From Rickettsiaceae bacterium (GTDB taxonomy: Bacteria; Pseudomonadota; Alphaproteobacteria; Rickettsiales; Rickettsiaceae), in NCBI GenBank assembly GCA_028372485.1, contig JAOMYS010000028.1, positions 1-10,366 on the forward strand: DNA of 10,366 nt. The letters run 5' to 3'. The notes under the pieces were generated by a model. The model made no database searches, was not told the DNA's origin, and worked only from the letters and a program-made list of their open reading frames with translations. Shown here piece by piece: positions 1 through 7,187 of this stretch. The first letter of the stretch is position 1, and every line of letters begins with the position of its first letter. Position numbers and translations under genes: made by a program.

Positions 1-50
1 CGTAGAGTCAGTCCCCCCTTTTACTGTCTTTTCGCACGTGACCGCTAAGG

Positions 51-66
51 GAGCTATACGGAATCT
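51..66 (+). repeat. 16-base repeat, left copy (inverted partner at 10329-10344)
   Basis: GAGCTATACGGAATCT at 51-66 is the exact reverse complement of AGATTCCGTATAGCTC at 10329-10344. A 16-base exact match between two ends of a 10-kb window is very unlikely by chance. Looser similarity, including a GTGA a little upstream of each copy, may extend the match beyond 16 bases. Confidence 0.7.
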
Positions 67-109
67 CATATCGAAGAGCCGATCTCCATACTTTATAGAT
101 CTCGTATAG
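54..109. repeat. Imperfect palindrome downstream of batD
   Basis: The left arm (54-66, CTATACGGAATCT) and the right arm (97-109, AGATCTCGTATAG) are reverse complements at 11 of 13 positions, with a 30-base centre. GATCTC also occurs twice inside (81-86 and 98-103). The element starts 22 bases past the batD stop, so RNA from the bat operon could fold here. No U-run follows on the minus strand, so it is not a classic intrinsic terminator. The left arm lies within the 16-base sequence that recurs inverted at the other end of the window. The stretch has a higher G+C content than the neighbouring genes, which fits a dispersed intergenic repeat. What the rest of bases 1-53 holds is unknown; there is no supported gene there. 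Confidence 0.6.
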
Positions 110-130
110 TAGATTAAGTTTTACCTAAAA

Positions 131-1987
131 TCAGGGATTTAGCTTTGGTAAGCTAGTAGTTTTTTTATGCTTTGTATTTTTCTTCTTTTTACTAACAAAT
201 TTCAGTAAATCTAACCATCTATGCTTTGCATTTTCAATATCAAGCTCATTACTTGAATATAACGATGATTCTAGGTCCTTGATTAGCTGGTCTGCATCAC
301 CAAACATATCTTTATCTAACTGTTTTTTGATAGCAAGATTAATCTTATGCAAAGATGAGTTGGAAGCAGCTCCTAATTCCTGATTGGCATAATCCTTTAG
401 GAAATCATATAATTCTTTTGTAGAAGATATTTTGTTTATCTCCTTTTTTAGATTAATATTCTTTTTCTTAGGTTGACCCAGTGCATCTGATACAGATATT
501 TTCTTGTCAGATGTAAGAACTGCAAAATTACTATTTTCTTTATTGTTCACATTAGAATATGACCCAGACTTTAGCAATTGTGCTAACTTATAAATTACGA
601 ATGTTACAACAATCGTAGATAAGATTATAACCAGATATAAGAGAAAGTTATTTTCACTGACTTTCTGCTCCTTAATCATCTCTACTACTTTTGGCTCATC
701 TTGTTTCTTTGAGTCTTGCTTAATGCCTCTATCATTTTTAGGAGCAACATTATGATCGTTATTTGCTAAAATTTCTATAGTCTTTGCAGGGATTGATGAG
801 GTAACTAGCTTTGAATTTTTTACATCCCACCATTTTAGAGTTATCTCTGGCAGAGTAAATTTTCCTGCTTCTTGTGGAATTATCGTGTAGCTATCCCTGC
901 GAAAGCTATTAATTGATTCTTTCGTGATGTCATCTTTGATCTCTGGTAGATCTGCATATATTTTGTAATGTTTACTATCTTCACTGTTATTATGAGCCGA
1001 AATATCAATCGGTTCTGGTAGTTGTTTACCAAGCAATCCTTTTGCATTTGTTATAATGCTTCTACTGATTGGTTTGCCTACTACAAAAGTACCAGTATCC
1101 ATATTCTCATTCATGCTAATGGATTCTGCTGGCAGCCATGGCTTAATATCAGATTTAGGAGGAAGAATGTCCAATTCTATTTCCTTGGTTTGTAATGTAA
1201 AATCATCTTCATCATTAACTATTGACTGATTACGAGCAGATGATGTCAACACAGAGTCAAAAAAACCTAAAAATCTAGTATGTTGAGTGGAATAATATGT
1301 ACCCGTAACTTTCAATTTAGGGATAGTAACTTTCATGTTTTTCAGCGGAGTTACAAGATAATGCATAGCAATTATACTACTCTCTCCCTGATGCTTCGCT
1401 TTATATAAGTCATAAGAACCCATAGGTTTTACAGTTATATTATCTAAGTTCAATGGTTCAAAACGTACATTATCTACATTGTGATTTGTATGAAGTTTAA
1501 CCGAGAAAATAAAAGGCTGATATTGGTAAATCTCTTTTGCAGATACCGACGTTTCAACGAAAATACCGCTCTCCTCGTCAGAAGAAGAAAGTGGAGCAGA
1601 TTCAACAATTTCTATTTGAATCGGCAACGTGCTGAGTTTCCCATCTTTAGTATCAATAGTAACTGATGGAATAGTAATTTTTCCTGTTTTTTTAGATTTC
1701 ATTGTTAAGTTCCACCCAGTCGTAGATGAAGACTTGCCATTTATTATAGTGGTGTTTGAATATTGACTTGTCCCAGTGATATCAAAATCCTTTTTTAATT
1801 TTGATAAGTCAGGAGAAGATTTTGCACTAGCATCTGATAGATTCAGTGTTAACACAATGCTTTTACTTTGCGATATTTTGCTCTGGTTAACAGAAGATGA
1901 AAATTCGCTACAGGTAGCAACATTGCTAGCAATGAGAACTGCTACAAAGACTAAAAATCTAAAGAAAGATAACATGTTTCTTACCAT
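131..1987 (-). CDS. batD: BatD-like aerotolerance / oxygen tolerance protein
   Basis: This 618-residue protein is the last gene of the bat cluster. Residues 1-26 look like a signal peptide (Arg near the start, then a hydrophobic run FFRFLVFVAVLIASNVA). A large beta-rich exported region follows to about 445, with the BatD-type LKWWDVKNSKL segment at about 384-394. A transmembrane helix lies at about 448-472, followed by a cytoplasmic basic, helical tail of about 145 residues. The order signal, repeated beta domains, single TM and tail is that of the BatD family. Cys26 sits at the end of the signal, but the preceding V-A-T is a poor lipobox, so signal peptidase I cleavage is as likely. The ATG at 1987 overlaps the end of the preceding gene by 7 bases; an in-frame ATG at 1975 is an alternative start, and neither has a strong Shine-Dalgarno site. 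Its role, probably as an envelope partner of BatA and BatB, is inferred from family and context; the biochemical function of BatD is not established. Confidence 0.85.
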   Translation of the reverse strand: MVRNMLSFFRFLVFVAVLIASNVATCSEFSSSVNQSKISQSKSIVLTLNLSDASAKSSPDLSKLKKDFDITGTSQYSNTTIINGKSSSTTGWNLTMKSKKTGKITIPSVTIDTKDGKLSTLPIQIEIVESAPLSSSDEESGIFVETSVSAKEIYQYQPFIFSVKLHTNHNVDNVRFEPLNLDNITVKPMGSYDLYKAKHQGESSIIAMHYLVTPLKNMKVTIPKLKVTGTYYSTQHTRFLGFFDSVLTSSARNQSIVNDEDDFTLQTKEIELDILPPKSDIKPWLPAESISMNENMDTGTFVVGKPISRSIITNAKGLLGKQLPEPIDISAHNNSEDSKHYKIYADLPEIKDDITKESINSFRRDSYTIIPQEAGKFTLPEITLKWWDVKNSKLVTSSIPAKTIEILANNDHNVAPKNDRGIKQDSKKQDEPKVVEMIKEQKVSENNFLLYLVIILSTIVVTFVIYKLAQLLKSGSYSNVNNKENSNFAVLTSDKKISVSDALGQPKKKNINLKKEINKISSTKELYDFLKDYANQELGAASNSSLHKINLAIKKQLDKDMFGDADQLIKDLESSLYSSNELDIENAKHRWLDLLKFVSKKKKNTKHKKTTSLPKLNP

Positions 1988-3960
1988 GGGTCGTTTGCCT
2001 GTTTTGTTTGATTCCTATAAGATTCTATATAAAATTGAGTTTTTAGAAAATTCTTATGATCATTTGATATCAAATCTAGCATCTGGTCAATTTCAGACTC
2101 ACTCTGCTGATCACCTTCTCCGACTTGCACATCTTGTTTATTATTAACCTTATCACTTTTTTCATCAGAGTCTGAAACACCAGCTTTAGATTCCTCTTTT
2201 TCTGAATCATCACTCTGTTCTTGGTCAGCTGCATTAGCTTGCTTATCATCTTTTTCATCATTGTCTTTCTGATCGTCACCTCCTTGATCCTTATCACCGC
2301 CTTGTTGGTCATTACCTCGCTTATCTTCATCATCATTACCAGCTTGCGAATCAGAACTATCTCCCTTACCTTTATCAGAATCCCTACTCTCATCTTTATT
2401 ATCTTCATTACTACTCTCGTCGGAATCTTTATCCTCTCCTCCACTGTCATCCTCTTTATCTTCATCATTACCACCAGCACCTCCTCCACCTAGCATTTCA
2501 CCATCACCTTTGGATTCTTGATTCTTTTTTTCTTCCTTCTGCTTCTCTGCCTTTACAAAAATCATTTGTTTTACTACATCCAAATTATGTTTTGCATTTT
2601 TATGATTAGGATTTTCCTTAAGAAGCTCTTCATATGTTTTTGTTGCTTCATCCAATCTATTTTGATGCACCAGGCTATTTCCCATATTATATAAGCTACT
2701 CTCTCTCACCTCTTCTCGTTTACTATTTTTGAAAGCTTGCTCTGCTTCTTTGAATTTGCCAGCCTTATAATACGCTACTCCTCTTCTATATGAGTCATCA
2801 AAAGTGCTAAGTGCTGTATCTACATCATTAATATCCTCGAGAGATTTTTTTGCAAATTGCTTTTTATTTAGTAATAGCTTATCCATATTATCTACAGCTT
2901 GCACGTTATGTGCAGGTGTTAGTAACACAAGAAGTATAATGGGGAATGTGAATCCTTTTCTAAACCACAAGAGTAGAACAAGCATTACTGGGAATAAGAA
3001 TATATAAAATCTCTCCTCCCAGTGCTTGATATTTTGTGCTTCTTCGCTAGCATCACCAGTACGATTCTCTACTAAATCCAGAATCTGTTTTGCATTATCG
3101 CTTGCATAATCAGTGTCAAAATATTGTCCTTTCCCTATTTTACTTAAAGATTGCATCTTTTCTTTTTCAAGCCTAGACATTACAACACTACCACTGCGTA
3201 TTACTGGTTTGCCTTTATCGTCAACAAAATTTATACCTTGCGTTGTACCAATTCCAAGAGTATTAACCGAGACTCCGCTAGACGCAATCTCGGAAGCTAT
3301 ACTATTTACGCCATCATCTTGCCATCCACCATCACTAATAACCAAAATGGACTTATTACTACCTGGCTCTGACATTATCATCTGATTAGCAGTTTTAAGT
3401 GCTGGTAATATATTAGTTCCCTGCACTGCAATTAGATCAGTCCCGATTAAAGGAAGCAAATGGAGTATGTTATTCTTATCATCCGTAATTGGCGAAACCA
3501 TATGTGCATCCGCTGCAAATCCTATAAGACCTATTTTTACATTTTTGCTTAAATTAACAATGTCTTCAATCTCTTGCCTTGCTCTTATTAGCCTTGAAGG
3601 CTTTATATCATTTGCATCCATTGATTTTGAAAGATCAAGTAAAATCAATAAGGTCTTGTCATCTTTATAGCTTTGAAACTCCTTGAAATTCCACCTTGGA
3701 CCTGCCATTGCAGCAATCAAACAAAACCATAATAACGACGCAAGCATCATAGATCTCCATATGGATATTTGACCAGTCTTGGAAGATCTGATTATATGAG
3801 GAATTAGATGTTTATCTGCAAATTTTTCTAAGTCCTTCACATTTGCATTATTTTGATAATATAACCCGTATAATACTCCAATTACTGGAATTGCAATCAA
3901 TCCTAAGAACCAATAATTATCTGCAAAATGAAAATGAGCAAAGTCAAAGTTACTATGCAT
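1981..3960 (-). CDS. batB: BatB-BatC fusion: membrane vWA protein with TPRs and acidic tail
   Basis: This 659-residue protein joins two Bat modules. The BatB part has TM helices at about 17-35 and 67-87 and a vWA domain at about 102-297 with a full MIDAS site: D109-x-S111-x-S113, T182 and D210. A further TM follows at about 318-333. Next comes a hydrophobic stretch ending in HNVQA (337-355) that resembles the signal peptide of a separate BatC. TPR-like helices run from about 391 to 465 (YRRGVAYYKAGKFKEAEQAF, then YNMGNSLVHQNRLDEATKTY). Residues 485 to about 620 are low-complexity, dominated by Asp, Glu, Ser, Gln, Lys and Gly. The end, about 625-659, is conserved-looking and finishes in DPW, as in many vWA-TPR proteins of this family. 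The ATG at 3960 has AAGAGG 7 bases upstream. The frame overlaps batA by 8 bases and batD by 7. It probably works in the envelope as a metal-dependent scaffold with BatA and BatD; that role is inferred. Confidence 0.9.
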   Translation of the reverse strand: MHSNFDFAHFHFADNYWFLGLIAIPVIGVLYGLYYQNNANVKDLEKFADKHLIPHIIRSSKTGQISIWRSMMLASLLWFCLIAAMAGPRWNFKEFQSYKDDKTLLILLDLSKSMDANDIKPSRLIRARQEIEDIVNLSKNVKIGLIGFAADAHMVSPITDDKNNILHLLPLIGTDLIAVQGTNILPALKTANQMIMSEPGSNKSILVISDGGWQDDGVNSIASEIASSGVSVNTLGIGTTQGINFVDDKGKPVIRSGSVVMSRLEKEKMQSLSKIGKGQYFDTDYASDNAKQILDLVENRTGDASEEAQNIKHWEERFYIFLFPVMLVLLLWFRKGFTFPIILLVLLTPAHNVQAVDNMDKLLLNKKQFAKKSLEDINDVDTALSTFDDSYRRGVAYYKAGKFKEAEQAFKNSKREEVRESSLYNMGNSLVHQNRLDEATKTYEELLKENPNHKNAKHNLDVVKQMIFVKAEKQKEEKKNQESKGDGEMLGGGGAGGNDEDKEDDSGGEDKDSDESSNEDNKDESRDSDKGKGDSSDSQAGNDDEDKRGNDQQGGDKDQGGDDQKDNDEKDDKQANAADQEQSDDSEKEESKAGVSDSDEKSDKVNNKQDVQVGEGDQQSESEIDQMLDLISNDHKNFLKTQFYIESYRNQTKQANDPW

Positions 3961-4969
3961 ATCTTGACCTCTTCAAAAGTGGCATAATACATATTACTAA
4001 AAACAATAAACAGGCAATTCCGAGAGGGTAACGATATAAAGATTTCTGTATCTTATATTCAAACTCATTAATCTCTATTTTTTCTAGTTCATTGATTTTT
4101 TTATAGATATTCTCGAGTGCATTCTTATCTGTAGCTTTAAAATACTGCCCGCCAGTCATATCAGAAATCTCTTTCAGCATATCTTCATCCATATCAATCT
4201 GCACCATAGCTGCTCCTCCAAATTGGTCAGGATATGGAACAAGACCGTCAGTACTTCCAATTCCTATTGTATAAATGCGAATATCGTAATGCTTAGCAAT
4301 TTTTCCAGCCTCAAGCGGTGGAATATTACTTGAATTATCAGATCCATCGGTAAGTAATATCATAACACGAGATTTATCGTTCCTGCCTCTTATTTCTTTT
4401 GCGGCCATTCCTATTGCATCACCGATTGCTGTTCTTGCACCAGCCATTCCAGTTGCTGAATTATTCAGCATCTTACTAACTGCAAGAGTATCAAAAGTCA
4501 TGGGGACTTGTAGATAAGCATATTCTCCAAATAGAATAAGACCCAAGCGATCTCCTTTTCTAGCATCGGCAAAATTACTGACTACCTCTTTTGTAACATC
4601 AATACGGCTTCTCTTTTGAGTTTTTGTTGCAAAATCCAAAGCTTCCATGGAATTAGAAATATCAACAGCAAGCATTATGTCATACCCTTTCTGACGATTA
4701 TATTCCATATGATCAAGCCATTGTGGTTGCATTAGGGCTAATACAAGGAAAAACCATAAGAGAGAAAGTAATATGACAAACCACTCCTTGAACTTATCAG
4801 TAGTAGAGATTTGATTTTTAGAAAATGCTTTTGCTATGCGATTTACATATGGAAATAGAATCTCAGGTGATCTGTCTGAGTTTGCATTCCTGTCTTGTGG
4901 TAGAAAATACCATGCTATAACAGGGATCGGTAGCAATGATATCATCCAAGGCCAAGCAAATGTGAACAT
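3953..4969 (-). CDS. batA: BatA, membrane-anchored vWA aerotolerance protein
   Basis: This is a 338-residue protein when started at the ATG at 4969. A TM helix sits at the N-terminus (about 5-24, after the FAWPW motif common at BatA starts) and a second at about 63-84. A vWA domain covers about 95-290 with an intact MIDAS site: D103-x-S105-x-S107, T180 (in GARTAIGDAIG, typical of BatA) and D208 (LLTDGSDN). A closing TM lies at about 314-332. The topology puts the vWA domain between membrane anchors, as in the family. A longer frame opens with TTG at 4981, but the GGAG at 4976-4979 stands 6 bases before the ATG and would be swallowed by that extension, so the ATG is preferred. The gene leads the bat cluster and ends in an 8-base overlap (ATGCATAG) with the next gene. 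Bat proteins were linked to oxygen tolerance and envelope stress in Bacteroides and Leptospira; the exact activity is not known. Confidence 0.92.
   Translation of the reverse strand: MFTFAWPWMISLLPIPVIAWYFLPQDRNANSDRSPEILFPYVNRIAKAFSKNQISTTDKFKEWFVILLSLLWFFLVLALMQPQWLDHMEYNRQKGYDIMLAVDISNSMEALDFATKTQKRSRIDVTKEVVSNFADARKGDRLGLILFGEYAYLQVPMTFDTLAVSKMLNNSATGMAGARTAIGDAIGMAAKEIRGRNDKSRVMILLTDGSDNSSNIPPLEAGKIAKHYDIRIYTIGIGSTDGLVPYPDQFGGAAMVQIDMDEDMLKEISDMTGGQYFKATDKNALENIYKKINELEKIEINEFEYKIQKSLYRYPLGIACLLFLVICIMPLLKRSRYA
3968..3973 (-). promoter_or_regulatory. Ribosome binding site of batB-batC
   Basis: AAGAGG on the minus strand lies 7 bases before the ATG at 3960, inside the last codons of batA. 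It supports this start and independent or coupled initiation at the 8-base overlap with batA. Confidence 0.65.
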
Positions 4970-4975
4970 TCTTAA

Positions 4976-4979
4976 CTCC
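4976..4979 (-). promoter_or_regulatory. Ribosome binding site deciding the batA start
   Basis: GGAG on the minus strand lies 6 bases before the ATG at 4969. It falls on codons 1-2 of the alternative TTG-started frame (4981), which argues for the ATG as the true start. Confidence 0.7.
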
Positions 4980-5036
4980 AACTACGTATAAAAAAGTTTT
5001 AGATTCTTAAAATACTTTTAGTAAAAATTAGTACTT

Positions 5037-5065
5037 TTTATGAAGTAATAGCATCGCTATTTCAA
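5037..5065 (-). promoter_or_regulatory. Candidate promoter of the bat operon with a dyad in its spacer
   Basis: On the minus strand TTGAAA (5060-5065, five of six to the -35 consensus) and CATAAA (5037-5042, four of six to the -10) are separated by 17 bases. Transcription would start near 5030, giving a leader of about 60 bases before batA. A perfect 6-base dyad, AATAGC-ATC-GCTATT (5047-5061), fills most of the spacer, which is a place where a repressor could block the polymerase. The remainder of the 4970-5165 gap is A/T-rich, with no gene and no clear terminator for miaA, so read-through from thyX-miaA is also possible. Confidence 0.35.
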
Positions 5066-5165
5066 GTAAAAAGTGTTGATATGTAGAAAAATAAACAAAA
5101 ATACAACGGTTTCTTATACATAAATTGGAAGCATTTACATTGCTAGCTTTACCAAACAGTGTTAT

Positions 5166-6104
5166 TTACGAATCTCTTATCAATATGCTTAAATTCCTAT
5201 ATTCCTTTTCATTGCTAAATCCTATGACTTGCTTTTTTCCTTTGATCTGATTATTAAACCAAGTATTTTGACGCTTTGCATATTGCCTTGTCTTTCTACT
5301 TGCTAAAAAAAGAGCGTCATCTTTTGTGACATCACCCTTGATATATGAAATAATTTCTGAGATTCCAAGTGCTTTCATAGCGCTTGTTTGTAAATCTTCT
5401 CCATATTCCTTATATATAGCTTCTACCTCTTCAATTGCTCCATTATTAAACATATACACAAGACGCATATTACACATTTCATATAAAAAATTTCTCTCTG
5501 GGGAAAGAAGAATAATATCAAATGCAAATTCTGGGAGTGGCTTTATATTACCCTCTTCTTGAAAGGATATTATTGATTTTCCCGTTTGCCTTATTACCTC
5601 ATATGCTCTTATTGCCCTTTGCGGGTCAGAGATATGGCTTGCTTGAGATATTTTAGGATCAATCTCTTTTAGTTTTTTGAGAAAATCTTCCAATCCTATT
5701 TTATCAAAAAGCTTTCTGGTGTCATCTCTGACATCAGGATCAATATCTGGAATATTACTATATCCGTTTATAAGCATGTTAATATACATGCCACTACCAC
5801 CAACAATGATTGGTAGTTTTCCCGAATTATGAATTTTCCTTATAGCATTACTTGCGTAAACCACATATTTTACAGAAGAAAATTCTTCATCTATATTTTG
5901 AAAATTATAAAGATGATATGGCAGCTCGTTTTTCAACTCAGAGCTAGGCGATGCAGTAGTAATAGGTATCTGCCTATATAATTGCATCGCATCTGCACCT
6001 ACTATTTCGCCACCATTACGCAGCGCCATTTTATGAGCAAAATCAGTCTTCCCGCTGGCAGTAGCACCACAAATAATAATTGCTTTTTTAGATGTGATAC
6101 TCAT
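5166..6104 (-). CDS. miaA: tRNA dimethylallyltransferase (A37 prenylation)
   Basis: MiaA moves a dimethylallyl group from DMAPP to N6 of A37 in tRNAs reading codons that begin with U, in the cytoplasm. The protein has 312 residues, normal for the family. Visible motifs are the P-loop G13-ATASGKT, the D38-AMQLYR segment holding the family's catalytic Asp, VGGSGMY at 101-107, DPQRAIRAYEVIRQTG at 160-175, and the C-terminal KTRQYAKRQNTWF at 271-283. The third residue of the GGTGxY motif, usually Thr, is Ser104 here; this is conservative and should keep the hydroxyl. The start is the ATG at 6104; no strong Shine-Dalgarno site is seen. It follows thyX by 22 bases on the same strand and is probably cotranscribed with it. 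Confidence 0.97.
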   Translation of the reverse strand: MSITSKKAIIICGATASGKTDFAHKMALRNGGEIVGADAMQLYRQIPITTASPSSELKNELPYHLYNFQNIDEEFSSVKYVVYASNAIRKIHNSGKLPIIVGGSGMYINMLINGYSNIPDIDPDVRDDTRKLFDKIGLEDFLKKLKEIDPKISQASHISDPQRAIRAYEVIRQTGKSIISFQEEGNIKPLPEFAFDIILLSPERNFLYEMCNMRLVYMFNNGAIEEVEAIYKEYGEDLQTSAMKALGISEIISYIKGDVTKDDALFLASRKTRQYAKRQNTWFNNQIKGKKQVIGFSNEKEYRNLSILIRDS

Positions 6105-6126
6105 TTAATAATTTGGACTAAAGCTA

Positions 6127-7050
6127 TTACTTACCAAGAAGAGTCATTAACTCTGACCATTCACGTTTGCTGATCCCACTATCTTCTTGCGAAACTAATT
6201 TTCCATTTATCATCTGACGAATTATTTCCATACCTTTTCTGGAAACATTACTACCATTCATTCTATGTTCTGCAAATGCATCAAAAGCAAAAGGAACCCA
6301 TGCTTTTACTACATCAAGCATCGCTTCGGCATATACTCTGATCTCATACTGAGCATGTGAGTCCGCCCTAAGTGCTAGAAAATGCAATAAGTTGTGGAGG
6401 TTAATCTTCCAATACCATTCAGTGTAGTGGTTCAACGTTAGGTTCATCCTAGCGAGTTCTCTTGTAATGCCAACTGTATCTTCATTAATAATATTACCTT
6501 CAGAATCTTCATTCATCATCTCTACATAATGACGATGACATTTTTCAGAATCTTCTTTAATGATAGAGAGCACTTTGTTTGCCTCATCTTCTGGCAGAGT
6601 GTCATCGCTACGTCCTTGCTTGTTAGCATTGGATTGTGGACTTAAATTTACTTTTTCAGGAACGTAAAACTCATTACTCAATATTGAATATCTAGCAGAA
6701 TATTCATTGACACTTGCTGTTCTGTGACGAATCCACTGACGTGCTATAAATATAGGTAACTTTATATGAAACTTAATATCACACATTTCAAATGGTGTTG
6801 TATGACGATGCCTCATAAGGTAATTTATCAGACCCTTATCCTGTAGGCTTTTCTTTGTTCCACGCCCATAAGACACTCTTGCCGCTTGAACAATTGAGCT
6901 ATCATCTCCCATATAATCCACAACACGTATGAAACCATGATCCAGTACAGGTATTGGCTTATATAGCATATCTTCAAGAGTCTCTACTGTCGCTCTCTTT
7001 GTTGTATTACTAATTTGTAACATTTCTTGGAGTTCATTATCTTTTGTCAT
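6127..7050 (-). CDS. thyX: Flavin-dependent thymidylate synthase
   Basis: ThyX makes dTMP from dUMP using methylene-tetrahydrofolate, FAD and NADPH, without producing dihydrofolate. The 307-residue protein carries the signature RHRTASVNEYSAR at 108-120 (family pattern RHRxxSxNExSxR). It also has VQAARVSYGRGTK at 54-66, the NKQGR segment at 143-147, and NLHNLLHFLALRADSHAQYEIR at 217-238, which contains the Arg (R228) and His (H232) at the places where ThyX binds nucleotide and flavin. Two local differences are visible: an extra acidic segment (about 180-193, NEDSEGNIINEDTV) before GITRELARMNL, and Thr205 where a Pro is common in the ARxxLP motif. The ATG at 7050 gives about 15 more N-terminal residues than many homologues; M10 is a possible later start. 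Upstream lies a good TTGACA box. Confidence 0.97.
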   Translation of the reverse strand: MTKDNELQEMLQISNTTKRATVETLEDMLYKPIPVLDHGFIRVVDYMGDDSSIVQAARVSYGRGTKKSLQDKGLINYLMRHRHTTPFEMCDIKFHIKLPIFIARQWIRHRTASVNEYSARYSILSNEFYVPEKVNLSPQSNANKQGRSDDTLPEDEANKVLSIIKEDSEKCHRHYVEMMNEDSEGNIINEDTVGITRELARMNLTLNHYTEWYWKINLHNLLHFLALRADSHAQYEIRVYAEAMLDVVKAWVPFAFDAFAEHRMNGSNVSRKGMEIIRQMINGKLVSQEDSGISKREWSELMTLLGK

Positions 7051-7098
7051 ACACTCTAGTACTCATTTTTTATTTTTTAATCATAGTTGGGGTTTTTT

Positions 7099-7127
7099 TA
7101 TGTAATTTTTCATAAAATCCTTGTCAA
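7099..7127 (-). promoter_or_regulatory. Candidate promoter of thyX-miaA
   Basis: The minus strand carries a perfect -35 hexamer, TTGACA (7122-7127), then 17 bases, then TACATA (7099-7104), a poor -10 match. Transcription would begin near 7092 with a leader of about 42 bases. The consensus -35, ideal spacing and position in a divergent gap support it; the weak -10 limits confidence. Confidence 0.45.
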
Positions 7128-7150
7128 GTGTGCATAATATCAACTAAATT
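7121..7150 (+). promoter_or_regulatory. Candidate promoter of corB-ccmF, sharing its -35 with the thyX promoter
   Basis: On the plus strand TTGTCA (7121-7126, five of six) and TAAATT (7145-7150, four of six) are separated by 18 bases. The -35 lies on the same bases as the minus-strand TTGACA, within the near-symmetrical CTTGTCAAG (7120-7128). CATAAT at 7133-7138 is a better-looking -10 but lacks a well-placed -35. Confidence 0.25.
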
Positions 7151-7187
7151 ACTTTCTTGTAACTGATTTTTTTAGAAAAACAAATTA

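Noticed and set aside
2..109. Open frame of 35 codons on the plus strand at the left edge
   Set aside because: It is short, has no start in the window and no recognised sequence, and overlaps the palindromic repeat; an open stretch of this length can arise by chance.
2076..2489. Minus-strand 137-residue Lys/Met/Ile-rich frame
   Set aside because: It is a shifted-frame reading of the low-complexity GAT/GAA repeats of BatB-BatC, with no domain of its own.
2221..2493. Plus-strand 90-residue hydrophobic reading frame
   Set aside because: It is the antisense of the Asp/Glu-rich linker of BatB-BatC; acidic codons read backwards give Ile, Leu, Val and Phe.
1981..3960. BatB-BatC as a sequencing frameshift artefact joining two genes
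   Set aside because: The frame is continuous, with a sensible seam and a conserved-looking C-terminal end; such fusions are known in vWA-TPR proteins.
4970..4981. TTG start for batA giving four extra residues (MELR)
   Set aside because: The GGAG ribosome binding site lies inside this extension, 6 bases before an ATG that opens a typical BatA N-terminus.
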